The notes: generated by a model not told the origin, from the sequence alone. DNA of 64,000 nucleotides from Adiantum capillus-veneris (GCA_014529385.2 CM043963.1:69522912-69586911), one strand, 5' to 3'; shown: positions 10,206-23,294, counted from the first letter of the stretch. Numbers and translations: made by a program.

Positions 10206-11250
10206 GTATTTTTTAATTTTTCTTATATTTCTCTTTAAATAGCTATTAGGAAGGAATGAAATCTTAGTGGGATACTAAGTGGCATGATTTTCAAAGATAC
10301 ACCTATTTTAATGCATTATTGCAAGCATGATTACAAAAAAAATTCAAGGAGCAATGTCATGCTTTCATATTGCATGACGTGTCCATTGGAATCAAATACT
10401 AAGGGGACCACAGGAAGACTTTTGCTGTTAAAACTGTATCCTATTTTAATGATTGTTTACACAAGGTTCAAATCCAAATTGAGAAAAGTATATACAGTGG
10501 GAGATGTACCTTATGAGCTAAATTTTTTGTCCCTATCTTTACTTTTTTATTCGAAGCCATGGTTGAGGAGATAGGATCAAAATAATAGACCCCAGTCTGC
10601 CCACATCATGCAAGGATAGCTCATTTCAGACTTTTCTAGTTTTTGTTCACACTGGCTCTTCTCTTCTTTTGTAAACCCTTGGGGGTTCCCTTCACCTATA
10701 AAAAGGGACCTCTTCTTCCTTGAAACCCATTCAAGACATTCATGAGATAAATTCATGAGGGAGTGAGAGTAGTAATGCCTAAGTGTACTTAGGCATAAAC
10801 ATTATAAACCTAAGTGTACTTAGCCATAAACATTATAAGCCTAAGCCTACATTTACTCTAAGAGAAAGACTAGCCAATCTTGTCAGCTATCCTTGGAATA
10901 TAATCTATAATCAAAGAAGGACATGAAGTTGCTACGTCAATCAAGGTTTGAAGTATGCTCTCTTCTTCTCTCTCTATCAAAAATCATGAATAACTCTCGA
11001 AGGGTTTGTTAAGTAAGATGCGTTCTATGTTAATATTTTGTTGAATTCTTGTTGTTTTCTTTTTCATCTCTAATCCAACATATATCTCTAATTTCATCTC
11101 CCTCTCTAACTAAACCTATCTCTCTCACTCTAGAAGTTCATTCTCTCTACAAATTTTAGGTTCTCCTTGCTACAGGTACATCTCTCCCCGTAGTATCCTT
11201 ATTGCCTACGGGCAAGAATAGGACTTGGGAGGAAAACTTCGCATCTCTTC
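10206..11250 (+). repeat. 3' LTR of gypsy family A, right part
   Basis: Sequence resumes here after the CACTA insertion. It contains a promoter-like TATAAAAA at 10697-10704 followed by a pyrimidine-rich leader, and a near-palindrome GCCTAAGTGTACTTAGGC at 10779-10796 repeated in altered form at about 10810. This fits the U3/R part of an LTR. The end is uncertain; I see no clear TG...CA border or target duplication. Confidence 0.45.
10697..10704 (+). promoter_or_regulatory. TATA box of the family A LTR
   Basis: TATAAAAA lies within cacctataaaaagggacc, in an LTR context. Transcription would start roughly 30 bp downstream if it is active. Confidence 0.5.
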
Positions 11251-12361
11251 ACTTCTCTCATGTATACATTTCTCACATACTATTCTAGATGAATATTTAA
11301 ATGATGTGAATTTCTATCGCTTCCACTTTGTGAGATCTATTAGAATTAACGTCTGGATTAGCTGTAAAATTTACTTTTAACAACGTATAGTGTTTCTCTT
11401 TGGCCCAGAAAGGCTCAATGAAATACTTCTTTCATCGGATCCCATCACAATACCCTTTATATACTATAACTTTTCTTTTGACGTAAGCGTAGTTATCTTG
11501 ATATGAACCAAGAGGATTTGTACACACATTTAATCCCAATCACTAGACAAAACATATATATTGTGGTAAGCACAAAATTACAATTCCAAAGAACAATCCG
11601 TAGCCTGCTTGGTCGGAAAAGATTGAGTGCCATTAACTCATCTATTAACCCTTTCATATTACCCATGATACGGTACGACCATAGCCTTGATGTTTTCATC
11701 TTTGTGTTGTTTTGATATTCTCTTTTGTGTTCTTTATCTGTGTATGTGAGTGCAAGAGAGAAAGACTGGGGCTCCTTTGATTGCACTTCCCTCCAAACCC
11801 TAGACTTCATGACATCTATGGTTTAACTCCTTCATATAGTTTTTGTAGTTCTCTCACAAACTCTCACAGCCAAAAGCCCGGTGCTTTCCTAGCAAGACCG
11901 CAAATTTCTTGACACCGTCAAGATCATGCTCCCATAGACAATAGAGAGAAAGGTTGAAAGTTGCATTCAACTACATGTGATGGTTCATAGTGACCATAGC
12001 AATGATGTGACGAACTGCTTTTAAACTTGGACATGAGGGTGATTTGCACAGTTTTTGCCTCGCAAGGTGAGCATAAAAAATTGAAAACATACAAATAAGA
12101 AGTTTTCAAGAGGACTTGATATATTGAAAGGTCTTTATACTAGATTTCTCTAAGTGTTGTAGGTCTTCTCACCTTCATATATAAAAATTAATAGTAATCT
12201 CAAAATTTATAGGTGAGATAATACTAAACGTAGGTTTTTTCAAGCACTACTAGGAATACTCAAGAGATAAAGAGAGGGCAAGTGCACGTGTGTTTCCAGG
12301 GCACACACACACACACACACATGCAAAGAGACAAAGAGAGACTTAGCAAGAGTGATCTTGC

Positions 12362-12412
<51 letters not shown>

Positions 12413-12600
12413 AAATCTCCTGCCATGGTCTTGCTCCCATAGGTATTAGAGAGAAAGGTTCAAAGTTGTGCTCTACGACAATAGATGGTTCATGGAAGTT
12501 GACCATAGCTGGAAGAGATGACTTGGATTGGGGTATCACAACAATTTGCACAAGCATTGGCCTCCTGAAGTGAGTACACCTTTGTTCACCTTCATTGTAA
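11251..12600. other. Non-coding stretch with dispersed repeats and microsatellites
   Basis: No gene is supported. Positions 11925-12060 repeat the 1885-1990 phrase (atcatgctcccatagacaat), and 12415-12560 is a third copy. A CA run is at 12301-12322 and a GA run at 12364-12409. Short open frames here cross the simple repeats. Confidence 0.6.
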
Positions 12601-13530
12601 ACCATGTCCCCGCATTAACCACGTTCCTACCTATGAGAAACTTTAGAGGTGACTTGAAGGTTTTTACACTAAATTTCTCTAACCTTTGCATAGGTTTATT
12701 AGACTTCAATTTTAGAATCTATAAGTGAACCTCAAAATTTTCATTTGGGATTATACTAAACTACTTTCTTTGTTAAGAATACTCCTGAATATGAGAAAAT
12801 TTAGAGGAAATGTGAAGGTTTTACACTAAATTCCTCTAGGCTTTGTAGATTTTCTTGCCTTGGAATTTAGAATTTGGAGATAAACCTAGAAATTTGCAAT
12901 TGAGAATACACTAAACTTGGGTTTTTGGAGGATACACAATCCTCTTTACCAAAAACTTGGAAACCCTACATATAAGATCACATTAATTGATTATTTTGTC
13001 AACCACGCTTCTAGATAGGAAAATTTTAAGCAATTTGGTGGATTTTATGCTTAATTTATTTTGGCTTTGTAGGTTTTCTCATATTCCAATTTAGAATTTA
13101 GAGGTATGAAAAATTGTAGTTGGGATTACACCAAACTTGGGTACTTTTGAGCATTAGCTGATACACAATCCTAATTCATCTACACCGCTAACTTTGAAAA
13201 CTTGCAAATGAGAAGTTTTAGAGGTGAGTTTCCTAGATTCAAAGGTTTTTGCACTACTCTCTAGGCTTTGTAGGTTTTTGTGTCTTCAAATTTAGAATCT
13301 AGAGATAGGTGGGGCTAGACTAAAGTTGGGTTTTCTAGAGCACTCACCAATACGTGATCCTTCCCCTTTAGCTTTAAAGTTTAGATAGATGGGGCTATAC
13401 TAAAGGTTTTCTTGAGTATTTACTAATACACAATACTTCGATTCAATTTAGGTTTTCCAGGTGAATCTCTAAATTTATAGACAAAATTACACTAAGCCTA
13501 GGTTTTTTTTTCTAGCACTAAGATACACAA
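12600..13530 (+). repeat. Degenerate tandem repeat, about 155-225 bp units
   Basis: At least five diverged units begin with a version of gagaaactttagaggtgact (near 12636, 12790, 13015, 13208, 13300) and continue through a ttacactaaatttctctagg phrase and a ggattacactaaacttgggt phrase. Positions 1600-1880 contain two more units. The array looks old. No coding potential is seen. Confidence 0.65.
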
Positions 13531-15378
13531 GCAAAACGTTGATATTTCATATTAAAGGTAGTGCTGTAGAAAGAGTTTAAAGGTGGTGCTACTTTACAGA
13601 GACAACACACTACTAATGCATATTAAAGGCCCTACTTGAAAAAAATAATCTCCAAAACCTTGGCAAACCTAGATATGCTAAATAGTAGAGGTAAATTGAC
13701 TAAATTTTCCCTAGCGTTAAAAGAAGCAAAAATATACGTTGTGTGACACGCTTACACGCTTTTGAAGGAAGTTCAAAATAACTATGATTGATTTTAAGAA
13801 GACCTTCAAATTCCATAGTTTGAAACTCTTTTTCAGAAAACTTGAAGTGGAAAAGAGTAGAGATGATTCACTATATTAGAAGCTTTATAAATGATAAATC
13901 TATACAAAATAAGTAGGTGTTCTCTTTTTAAACTTACATTTCTAAGGATAAATTTCAAAATTTTATTGGCGCTATTACAGTAGCCGTTCAAATTGGGATT
14001 CTTTTAGAATTGCCTCTTCTTAAAAGAAAAACAAAATTTTGGGCCACCCTTCCAAAGACAAAATAAAATATATTCACACATCATGCTACCTACCGTCCTA
14101 AAAGGTAGAATGTTCTAGATACTTCTCTACATGAAAAATATTGATTCTATATTATTTTATTGAATTATTTGCTCTAGATGATGCTAGTATTGCCACAAGA
14201 GACCAAAACCTTGTTGAATTTTTTTCTAAATAGAATATAAAACTAGTATTAAAATCATTATCTTCATAATGGTCAATTTAATTTCTTAGATAAAAACACA
14301 ACAATGGATTGAAAGCCCGTTGTCTTTAGGATGCGGTTTAGGATTTCTATGAGCAAGCATCCACTTTCCCCATTGGTGTGCCTTGCCTACGAGAATGCCG
14401 CACGCTAGGGGGCTCATTGGGTTGTCTGCAAAAGGGGGTGCTCCCACGTGGACGCACTTCTTGGTCGGTGGGGTTGGCATGATGCTTGGGAGGAGGGTTT
14501 CATGCAATGTTTTGGTCGGTTTCATGCAATGGTGGGTTCGCTCTGGAGGGTTGGGGGCATGCTTTTCTCGGTGGTAAAGATGGGCATATGGTGGCACCCC
14601 CTTCGGTCTGAGTAGATTAGATGTGGGCAGTCAATGCCTTTTCTAGTCTTGGTTGTTGCTCCATGTTGATGTTGAGCCATTTGGTGTTGGCCTTTTCTGG
14701 TGCGTGCCTACGAGTGCTGGTTCAAGGTCTTGGATCCCATCCCTTTGGATGGACTTTCTGGTTACAAGGTGTTGTTTTGTTTCTGAATTTTCCTAGATCT
14801 TATTTGATGCGGGGTGAATTTTTGGTTTGGTTCTCTGAGGTTCCAACACAGTTCATAGAAGTCATCAATGGTCATGGCATATTCGTGTTAGAAAAATGCC
14901 CGTGCTTTGCTGGTGATGGGGACTTGGGCCCTGCCCATTTTGCTAAAGCTTTTTTCTTTTTCTTGGCTATAGATCCTTGCAAGGGTGAAGACATGATGGG
15001 TGGCAGTCATCAGGTTTTTGGTGGCACCCTTGAGGGTTTGGCCTTTTTTCTCCGTCTTTTACAATTAAGGATCTTGTGTGGTTGGGGCTAGCCTCCCCTG
15101 TTTGGGCTGAATATAATGGTTTTTTTTGTACAAAGGTTGGTTTTGAGGCCCTGTATTTTTTTACGAGCAAGGCGGTTTATTGTAAATATTTGGGGTTTGT
15201 TGGTGATGATGGTCCTCTCGTTGCTCCATCTCAATTTGTGAGCAAGGCATGTAATGTATTTTATGGCATATCTAATACAATATCACTCATAGATGTGAGT
15301 TTTTCCACACAAGAAAAAAACAACACTGGATCGTATTTTAAAACATCAAATATAACATAAATTCTTTTCACTTAATGC
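13531..15378. other. AT-rich stretch without recognisable genes
   Basis: I recognise nothing in 13531-14280. The segment 14300-15300 is more GC-rich, with a 156-codon open frame at 14621-15091, but its translation is hydrophobic, Gly/Phe-rich and matches no family I know, so I do not call it a gene. Confidence 0.4.
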
Positions 15379-15619
15379 TGTTAACCCTCACCGACAAAAG
15401 GGACCCTCCACCTTCAATGGACGCCTTATTATTTATTTGCTTGAGTCATGAATTGGGCTTGTCGGTCCAATAGGTGTTTAGGTGATCGACAATGAGAGGT
15501 GCACCACTTATCTTATTTTTACAGTAGTTTTGGAATGATAGACTGTTGTGGGCGCCCATGGGTGAAAGGTCAAACTCTTATAAAACGTCCATTTGACCTA
15601 AAAATACTCATTCTTGGAG
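15379..15619 (+). repeat. LTR of gypsy family B, left part (interrupted)
   Basis: It starts TGTTAACCCTCA and aligns with 36429-36670, which follows a polypurine tract. At 15619 it is cut by the Tat element and resumes at 24887 with gtgcaagctaag, the same order as the uninterrupted copy near 36677. Confidence 0.8.
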
Positions 15620-16917
15620 TGATGCGGGCTTTTCACAAGCCAAGCTCCCATACCCCTCTTCTCTCGTCCCCACCCCATGAAAACCCCCTCTTAGGGAGGG
15701 AGTGATAAAAAAGCATTGGAAAAAGTAAGAAAAAAATAAAGTATGATTATGTAAATATATAAGAAAGGTAAAATAGGCCACCTCATGCCTGCGGGGTAGC
15801 CCATCCCCACCTTGCCTCCTTTTTCTTCACTGTTGCCCCGCCGGGTGTCCCTTTTCCTCTCCTCCATTCAAAAGGTCAACCCCCTCTCTCTTCCCCTTGT
15901 CCTTTCTCCTTTCTCTCTCCCCTCAAGCTACCCCACCTCTCACCAATAATGCACCCTAACTCACATGCAACTTACCCTATCTTCCAAAATAGTATACCCC
16001 GCCCCCTCTTTCTCTCTCCTATCATATCCCATGACCCAAATACCCCCCTCTCTCTCTAAAGGGCGCCATGTCTCTTGTCTTGTTGCTAAATAACCTCCCC
16101 CACACTCACACACACTCAGTTTCACTGAAAAAGGTGCCCACAGACCCATCCCCACCCGGTGGTTACCTGATTTTTCTTGTGTTCACACACATCTGCACAC
16201 AGATTCACCTCTGAACACACTCCCCTCTCTCCCCTCTTGTAATTACTTTATTCTCCGTGTCACCTCCCACTTTTTTTCATCAACCCATCTCTCTCTCTTA
16301 GTCTCTCTCTCATGAGACTGCTGTTCTGGCACATATACACACAGCCAGACAAGTGGGGCCCACAGTCACATGGCCTATGTAGATAATGATTTCTTCATTT
16401 CTAAATTCTAGAATTTCTCCCCCCTCCTCCCCTATATAAAGAGGGGTCACCATCACACTAAGCACACAACATCACCAAAGAACACACTATGCACTGTGTG
16501 TGCCTAGTGCACACACACACACCCACACCATCACCATCACCATCACCGCAATCACCATGCTTGTTTTGAGCATGACCTCTACACCCTTGGCTATGGAAGA
16601 TGAAGGGCAACTAAATGAAGGATGATGGCCATAATCCTCGTGCGAGTCTTCGCCATCAACTCCCACCTATCCACCATGTGCTCTACCACTCTCTCCCTTC
16701 TCATTCCCCTACCCTATGCTCCCCATTTCATCGCCTAATTCTCTAAATAAAGCTTGAGGTTTTGTGAGTATGTTTTCTTGCAATGTTTTTCCCATGTGAG
16801 GTGTGTGGAATCGCCACCTAGTATTGTGTTTTGGAGTGAGCTTGTGTATGTGTGAAGGGTGTGCGGATTCGCCATCCTTTTGTGGTGCCTAAGTACTAAG
16901 CCGCTATACCCCCTCCC

Positions 16918-16958
<41 letters not shown>

Positions 16959-17168
16959 TGATCTCATTCCCTTTCCTCTTCATCATTACTCCCAAGCATC
17001 CATCTCTCTTGGATGAAAACTTTGTTAGGGTGGTGTGTTGTTTGCGTCCTAGCCGCTGAAGCTAGGTGGTGCTTCCTGTTTGCTTTACCATGGCAGGCTC
17101 GAGGCGCGCCATTCAGTCCCCGGTGTTTTAGAGGCCGTCGGGGTTCGGGGCTCGCTTTGCTCCCGTCA
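15620..17168 (+). repeat. 5' LTR of the Tat element
   Basis: 1549 bp, TGATGC to CCCGTCA. It contains TATATAAA at 16433-16440, a CA-rich leader, (ATCACC)n at about 16530-16556, AATAAA at 16746-16751 and a CT microsatellite at 16921-16956. TATA and polyadenylation signal delimit a plausible R region. Confidence 0.93.
16433..16440 (+). promoter_or_regulatory. TATA box of the Tat 5' LTR
   Basis: TATATAAA followed by gaggggtcaccatcacacta. It is retained in the 3' LTR at 24145-24152. Confidence 0.7.
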
Positions 17169-17170
17169 TT

Positions 17171-17188
17171 TGGTGCCCCCACTGAGGA
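17171..17188 (+). other. Primer binding site of the Tat element
   Basis: TGGTGCCCCCACTGAGGA begins two bases after the LTR, as expected for a tRNA 3'-end complement (TGG...). It partly resembles the Arg-tRNA site reported for Ogre elements, but I cannot assign the tRNA with confidence. Confidence 0.65.
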
Positions 17189-17241
17189 TCTTTTCATGAA
17201 ACCCTTCAGTTTGCAAGACTGAAACCCCTAAACTATTGTGA

Positions 17242-17945
17242 ATGGATGAATGGCTAGCAGGATTTGCTAATTGGACGACAGAAGAAAAAGAGCTCCAAGC
17301 ACAACTAGACGAACTCCGCATCTCCATCGAAGCTCGAGTGCCAGGCGTAACGGTAATCGATTTGCAGTGGGAGAGTCAACCAACACGCCAAACCCAGTGG
17401 ATATACATAGGCCAAGTGCCAAGAAGAAGAAGGAGAAGGTCGAAACCATGTCCGCAACCTACAACCAACCCACAACAACAAAATGGAAGGAGCTCTACAA
17501 AATAGAGAATCAACACTATTCTACTTTGAGAATCGGGTAACTCAAGTCATCGAGGTAATTACCACAGTCAGTTTTCAAGTCGCACCTGATGCTGCAGCAC
17601 AGATAACGGAAGCATTGGCTCACACTCTCACTAGAGAAACTAGGGATCTACTGAGTTTGTTTCAGGAAAGAACACCACCCTCTCCCACAAGCTTGGATAG
17701 TGACTAAGCACCTCTAAGCTTCACATGAATCAGTACAACCTACCTCAAGACAGATCACACATACCAACACGTGTACGCTCAATCAAGGTAATACTGGATT
17801 TGAAGGCTCACTACCAGCACGTCATTGACACCATGCCGGGTGGGGAGCAATTTTTTGAGGTTCTGGCATCAGATCAACCATTTGTCTTACCTTTGGTACA
17901 AGGCAATGTACCGTTTGAAGTTTTAATCTATGTCCTAGTATAAGA
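17242..17945 (+). pseudogene. Possible extra ORF in the Tat leader
   Basis: Several overlapping frames occur between the primer site and gag. The one at 17242 starts MDEWLAGFANWTTEEKELQA and is helical. Another at 17483-17707 includes AAAQITEALAHTLTRETRDL, and another at 17725-17943 follows. They could be pieces of one upstream ORF broken by frameshifts; Ogre-type Tat elements do carry an ORF before gag. No domain is recognised, so this is tentative. Confidence 0.35.
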
Positions 17946-18026
17946 GGGTATACACGCCTCCTTGTAAAGAAGAAAAAAACTTTTGCAAGTTAAGCAGTGT
18001 GTCTTTCTAGCTCTCTCTCAGTAATC

Positions 18027-18755
18027 ATGGCAAGTGTAGCATTTCCAACATTTAAAGGAAAGAAGGGGGAGGATTTGGTAACAGACTTCCTAGATGACTT
18101 TGAAGTAGCATGTGTAGTGAGCAACAAAGATACGGATGAATCCCGGGTTAGAATCTTTAAGCATCTCATGAAGCTAGAAGCTAGATCATGGTACAATGCA
18201 CTTCCACAAGCAACCAAGGATGACTGGGAACCCTTAAAAACCGCTTTTAAGAGGCGCTTTGGGGGAGGTACCACTTCAGAAAAGTTGTGGGACAAGTTGA
18301 GAGACTTGAAGCAGGAGGGTCTTTTAGAATATGCCACCTATGAGTCCAAATTTGTGGATTTGTGGGAACGGTGGGTTGAGTCACTGGCAAGGGGGGAAGC
18401 TGCACCCGATTTCCTAAAAAAAGATCGGTTCACGTATGGCTTATGGCCACTTCTCAAGGAGAAGGTGAAAGGTAGATTCCCGGCTACGTACGAGTTAGCC
18501 GTTGAGATTGCTCGCCTTAAGGACAAGAAGCTGCGAATGAAAGCCAAAGAAACCGAGTCAACAGAATCAGGAACATCGCGTCGACCAGCAACTACGACAA
18601 CCACCATTCCACCACCACCACCGGCTCTTGGGGTAAGAGATGACCAACAAGATATGTTGGCCCATATTACTGACCAACTGCAGAATTTGTCTGTCCACTT
18701 AATACAACAAGGGAGGAGTCAAGAAAGAGATCAAGACCCTGGAAGAGCATGATGA
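18027..18755 (+). pseudogene. Tat gag, ends at a double TGA
   Basis: Gag forms the particle that packages the RNA. The frame starts MASVAFPTFKGKKGEDLVTD and shows the retrotransposon gag core with EARSWYNALP and WEPLKTAFKRRFG. A Pro-rich linker follows. Two consecutive TGA codons at 18750-18755 interrupt the frame, which then continues without shift into the nucleocapsid knuckle at 18771-18820. There the expected CX2CX4HX4C reads CYNYGEDGHGMYYY: two of three cysteines are tyrosines, each one G-to-A change from Cys. Gag and pol share one frame in this element. An upstream in-frame start at 17997 is possible, but the ATG at 18027 fits the conserved start better. Confidence 0.85.
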
Positions 18756-21700
18756 CAAAACAGGGAGTATCATTGCTACAACTACGGAGAAGACGGTCAC
18801 GGTATGTACTACTATCCCAAACCACGACAAAACTATAATAGAGGAGGTAGGAGGAACCAATTGTCACCCCCTAGAGAAAGAACACCCCCACCTCGAGCAC
18901 CACCCCCACCAACACAAATTCTACTTCCACCCCAAACACCACTACAAGCATCCATTCCACCTCTTCCACCAGCCCCACCACCTGATCGCCCTGTAAACAT
19001 CATAAGGCTAGAAGAGAAAGGAAAAGCCATAGTAGTGGATCCACCCAGAGCAAAGGAGAGGGACAAGGGTAAGGAGAAGGTAACCTTTTTAGAACCACTT
19101 GAAGCCATGACTGTGAAAAGAGCTAGGAGGGAGAAAGCTACACAATCAGATGATGAGAGAAGCATGAGAGGAGAAACTAGCAAGAGGCCATCCAGGCCAC
19201 AACGGAAATTGGGCATCACCGACTTCCAGCTAGGGGAAAGTTCTAAGCCCTATGATCTAACATTGGATGTGGCAGAGCAAGGACCGAAGATTACATGGCC
19301 ACAGTTGCTACATCTTGCACCAAAAGTAAGGCGACAATGGTCTAAAATGGTAAGTACAAGACGCTCCAAAACAAAGGTAGCCGGAGCAATTTCGGGATGC
19401 AACATGGATGACATCCTTCCAATTGTCGACGTAAACATAAAAGGAAAGAGGGTTGGAAACACCTACATTGATGGAGGTGCACAAATCTGTGTAATGAGCG
19501 AAGCTATGATGCTTCGATTAGGGCTCGAGGTTGACAGGCCTTCTCCATGCAAGGCAAAGATGGCAAACAACGCAAAAGTAAAGTGTGTGGGTGTGGTAAG
19601 TGCCGTGAAAATCAAAGCTTTCAACACTGAGGTAGAGGTAGATGTTTTTGTAATGCCTACTCAGGGGGAGGGCTATCCACTAATTTCGGGAAGGCCATGG
19701 TTGATGGCCATGAAGGAAAAACAGGACTGGGGTACTGGCCTTCTACGCATGACCGGTAAGAAAGGGGAGACAATCCACTACGACATGAGGATTGGCAAGC
19801 AGAAGCAAATGAATCTGGAAACATCGGCAGATGAAACCACTAGCAAATCTTCCAGTTCTGAGGAGGAGACCACATCCACCGACGAAAGTGACAGTTCCAT
19901 TGATGTGATGGGTATCATTATGAAGGATCCACAAAGGGTAAGCACAACTGGTGATCCATCACCAAAAGGGCAACCCAATGAAGAGGAGAGCAAATCACCT
20001 GGCCTAGGAGGAAGTAGGTTGAAGGATATGTTGTCTACGGAATTAACACTTGAGGAGAAAGATATTTTTTTACAAATGTTGATGGGATTTCCTAACCTGT
20101 TCATTGACAACTATGAAAGAAACACAGGCATTACAGTGGTGGAACATCATATTAAGCTGAAGGAAGGGGTAAAACCAGTTGTGCAAAAGCTACGACGATT
20201 GGGGGTCATACAAGAAAAGGCACTCTTAGCCGAGGTAAGGAAACTGCTGGAGGTGGGATTCATCTATCCTGTAGAAAACTCAGAATGGGTGTCACCCGTA
20301 GTGGTGACGCCCAAAAAGAATGGTAAGTGGAGGGTCTGTGTTGACTACAAACCACTAAATGCAGCTACAAAGAGAGACCACTTTCCTCTCCCTTTCTTGG
20401 ATGAAATTCTGAATGAAGTAGCGGGTTTTGAATGCTATACCGTTTGTGATGGTTATTCTGGATACTTTCAAATACACATAGCCTTGGAAGATCAGCTAAA
20501 AAACACTTTTATCACGCCATGGGGTTGTTTTGCATACAGGGTTATGCCATTTGGTCTCACAAATGCACCTGCCACATTCCAAAGATATGTCACATATGTT
20601 TTTCAACCGTTCTTTGGAACATCCATAAGAGTGTTCATTGATGATTTTTGTATATATAGCTCCCGTATTTCACATTTAGAAAAGGTAACTGAAGGTTTGG
20701 CCAGGTTGCAGAGCCTAGGTGGGCAATTAAATGTGGATAAATGCCACATTGGGGAGAGTAAAGTCATTCTACTAGGCCATGAAATTTCAGCAAAAGGTAT
20801 CAACGCCGACCCAAGTAAGGTGTCATCACTCATAGCCCTACCTTCACCAAAGACCGCACGCCAACTGGTCTCTTTTCTACAGAAGGTGAGGTACTTAAGT
20901 AGATTTATACATCTACTATCACAACTTGTTCTACCACTGCAACAACTCACTCAAAGATCAACTTTCACTTGGGACGAGGAAAGCGAACATCACTACAACA
21001 AGGTAAAGGAGGTCTTAGCCACTCTGCCAACTATCTCACCACCTAAGTGGGATGAAAAATTCTATGTCACCTCAAGTGTTCGTGATGACTCATTGGGGGC
21101 TGTGCTACTCCAAAAGGATACGACGATATCTTTCATGACGCCAATCTACTTCTCTAGTCGAATGATGACAGAAGGAGAGAAAGGTTTCACCCATGTGGAA
21201 CACTTAGTCCTAGCTCTTAGATTTGCAACTACAAAGTTTAGGTCATATTTGCTGCCTAAGAAATTTGTGATTCTAACCACGGATGAAATATTTCCCTATG
21301 TTGTACAACACATGGATGTGTCTGCTAGAATTACTAAATGGCTAGTTCGTCTGCAAGAGTTTGACTACACGGTACAGGTAGAAAGCACGACAAGGGCAAG
21401 TTTGGGGGGACTCATGACATACCAAGTCTTTGAAAGGAAGGAGAAGCAATCTAAGGAAGGAGAAGTCCGATTACCTCCAGTACCACCGATGGTAGAAGGA
21501 GCATACTCTCTCTACTTTGATGGAGCCTACAAGCGAGCGTCCGACAAAGCAACTGCAGGCATAGTGGTCTTTGATGACAAAGGGACAAAGGTATTTTCGT
21601 TGGGCCAATTGTTAGATTCACATTCTAACAATGAAGCTGAGTATGCAGCACTAACCAAGGGTCTACAATGGTGCGTCTCGCAAGGTGTACAACGCCTTAA

Positions 21701-23282
21701 TGTATTTGGGGATGCTCTACTTCTGGTAAGGCAAGTAAATGGAGCATGGACATGCAAGAATCCTAGTTTAAGGACTCACTTAAGTGGTGTAAAAACCTTG
21801 TTGGGTAAGTTTGAAGAAGTTCAAATACACCATATCCCAAGGGCTCAAAACCAAGAAGCAGATGCCCTAGCAAGTGAAAGACTACAGGAAGTGGTGGTTG
21901 GAGCAATAAAACTAAAGCTCCCTCTATTTCAAGGAAGTGATGCCTTACCTGACATCATGCATTTTTTAGAAACAGGGGAATGCCCATCAGATTTAACAAA
22001 GGGACAGAAGCAATGGCTGACACGGAAGGCCACAAGGTATCGACTCATCAATGACGGTTTGTACTGTAAGGGTAAGGACCAAATACTCAGGAAGGTCCCT
22101 CTCTCTCAGGAAATCACGGGAGTAATTGCTAGTTGTCACGACGGGGTTTGTGGTGGTCACTTTGCCCTAGACATAACAAGTCGGAAAATCTTGCAGGCAG
22201 GCTTCATATGGCCTAGCCTCAACCGTGATGTACACCATTGGTGCAAAAGGTGTAAGTTGTGTCAAAAGGCCGGCACTAGGTCACTTATGCCTGAACCACA
22301 GACACCTATTCTCTCATATGGCCCATTTGAAAAATGGGGTATCGATGCCATTGGGCCATTACCTAGGGCCAACTCAGGAAAATTCTACATTATCATGGGG
22401 GTCGACTACATGACTAGATGGGTAGAGGCTACAGCCACCACTAGAATCACAGCGGTAGAGGTAGCTAAATTTACCTACGAGCACATATGTTGTAGGTTTG
22501 GCACACCTTTAGAGATCATCTCTGATAGAGGGCCTGGTTTCAGAGCAGACTTGGTAGGAGAATTAATGCAGAAACTGGGCATTACAAGGAGGCACTCTTC
22601 ACCATATTACCCTCAATGTAATCGCCTAGTTGAAAAGGTAAATGGAATGGTTTCTAAAATTATTACCAAGCAGGTAAACAATCATCCTGGAGACTGGGAT
22701 AAGTATCTACTACCAGCTTGATGGGCCTACAGAACTTCATTTCATACATCCTTGGGATTCACACCGTATCATCTAGTATTTGGTAAGGAAGCAATCTTGC
22801 CCATTGAAGTGCAACTACAAAGTCTCAGAGTAATGGCAAGCCAGCTTCAACATCCCAACATGCATTTGAGAGATCACATCATCAACTTGGAAAGACTACA
22901 GCTATACAGAGAAGAAGCAATAAATTATTATGCAGCACAAGCAGAGCATAGACGGCTTAGCTTTAACGACCATCTCCGGAAAAAAGAATTGAAGAAAGGA
23001 ATGTTGGTGCTCCGCTACGACAGTCGCTTCGACACGCGCAAGGATAAGAAACTCCTACTCCGATGGGAAGGCCCTTTCATCATCAGGAAAAAGTATGCCA
23101 ATGGAAGCTACCAGCTTATGGAGGCTGATGGAAAACTTCATAAAACCAGGGTAAATGGTTGGCGACTTAAACCTTATTTTCTTCGATTTGACCAGGCTCC
23201 ACCAATTGACATTCCAGATGAGAACACACCATTAGCCACCACCTCCAATGATAATGATCAAACAGATGAGCTAGAGACATGA
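18756..23282 (+). pseudogene. Tat pol polyprotein (PR-RT-RH-aRH-INT), one internal TGA
   Basis: Domains in order: Pro-rich linker to about 19200; aspartic protease near 19410-19740, active site IDGGAQICVM; reverse transcriptase 20250-20790 with the catalytic FIDDF at 20634-20648; RNase H 21040-21420; a second, archaeal-type RNase H 21500-21890 starting LYFDGAYKRASDKATAG; integrase from 22130 with the HHCC zinc finger (H-H, then CKRCKLC) and catalytic Asp in WGIDAIG, Asp in SDRGPGF and Glu in LVEKVNG; and a C-terminal GPF module near 23070 without a chromodomain. The frame is open from 18756 to 22718, broken by TGA at 22719-22721 in the integrase, and continues in the same frame to 23282. The only other stops in gag-pol are the two TGAs at the gag end. 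Confidence 0.92.
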
Positions 23283-23294
23283 ATGCCTCTAACC

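Noticed and set aside
14621-15091. 156-codon open frame as a gene
   Set aside because: Hydrophobic, low-complexity translation without motif, no support from neighbours, and probably chance in a GC-richer patch.
18833-19219. Minus-strand frames within Tat pol
   Set aside because: They are antisense shadows of the continuous gag-pol frame.
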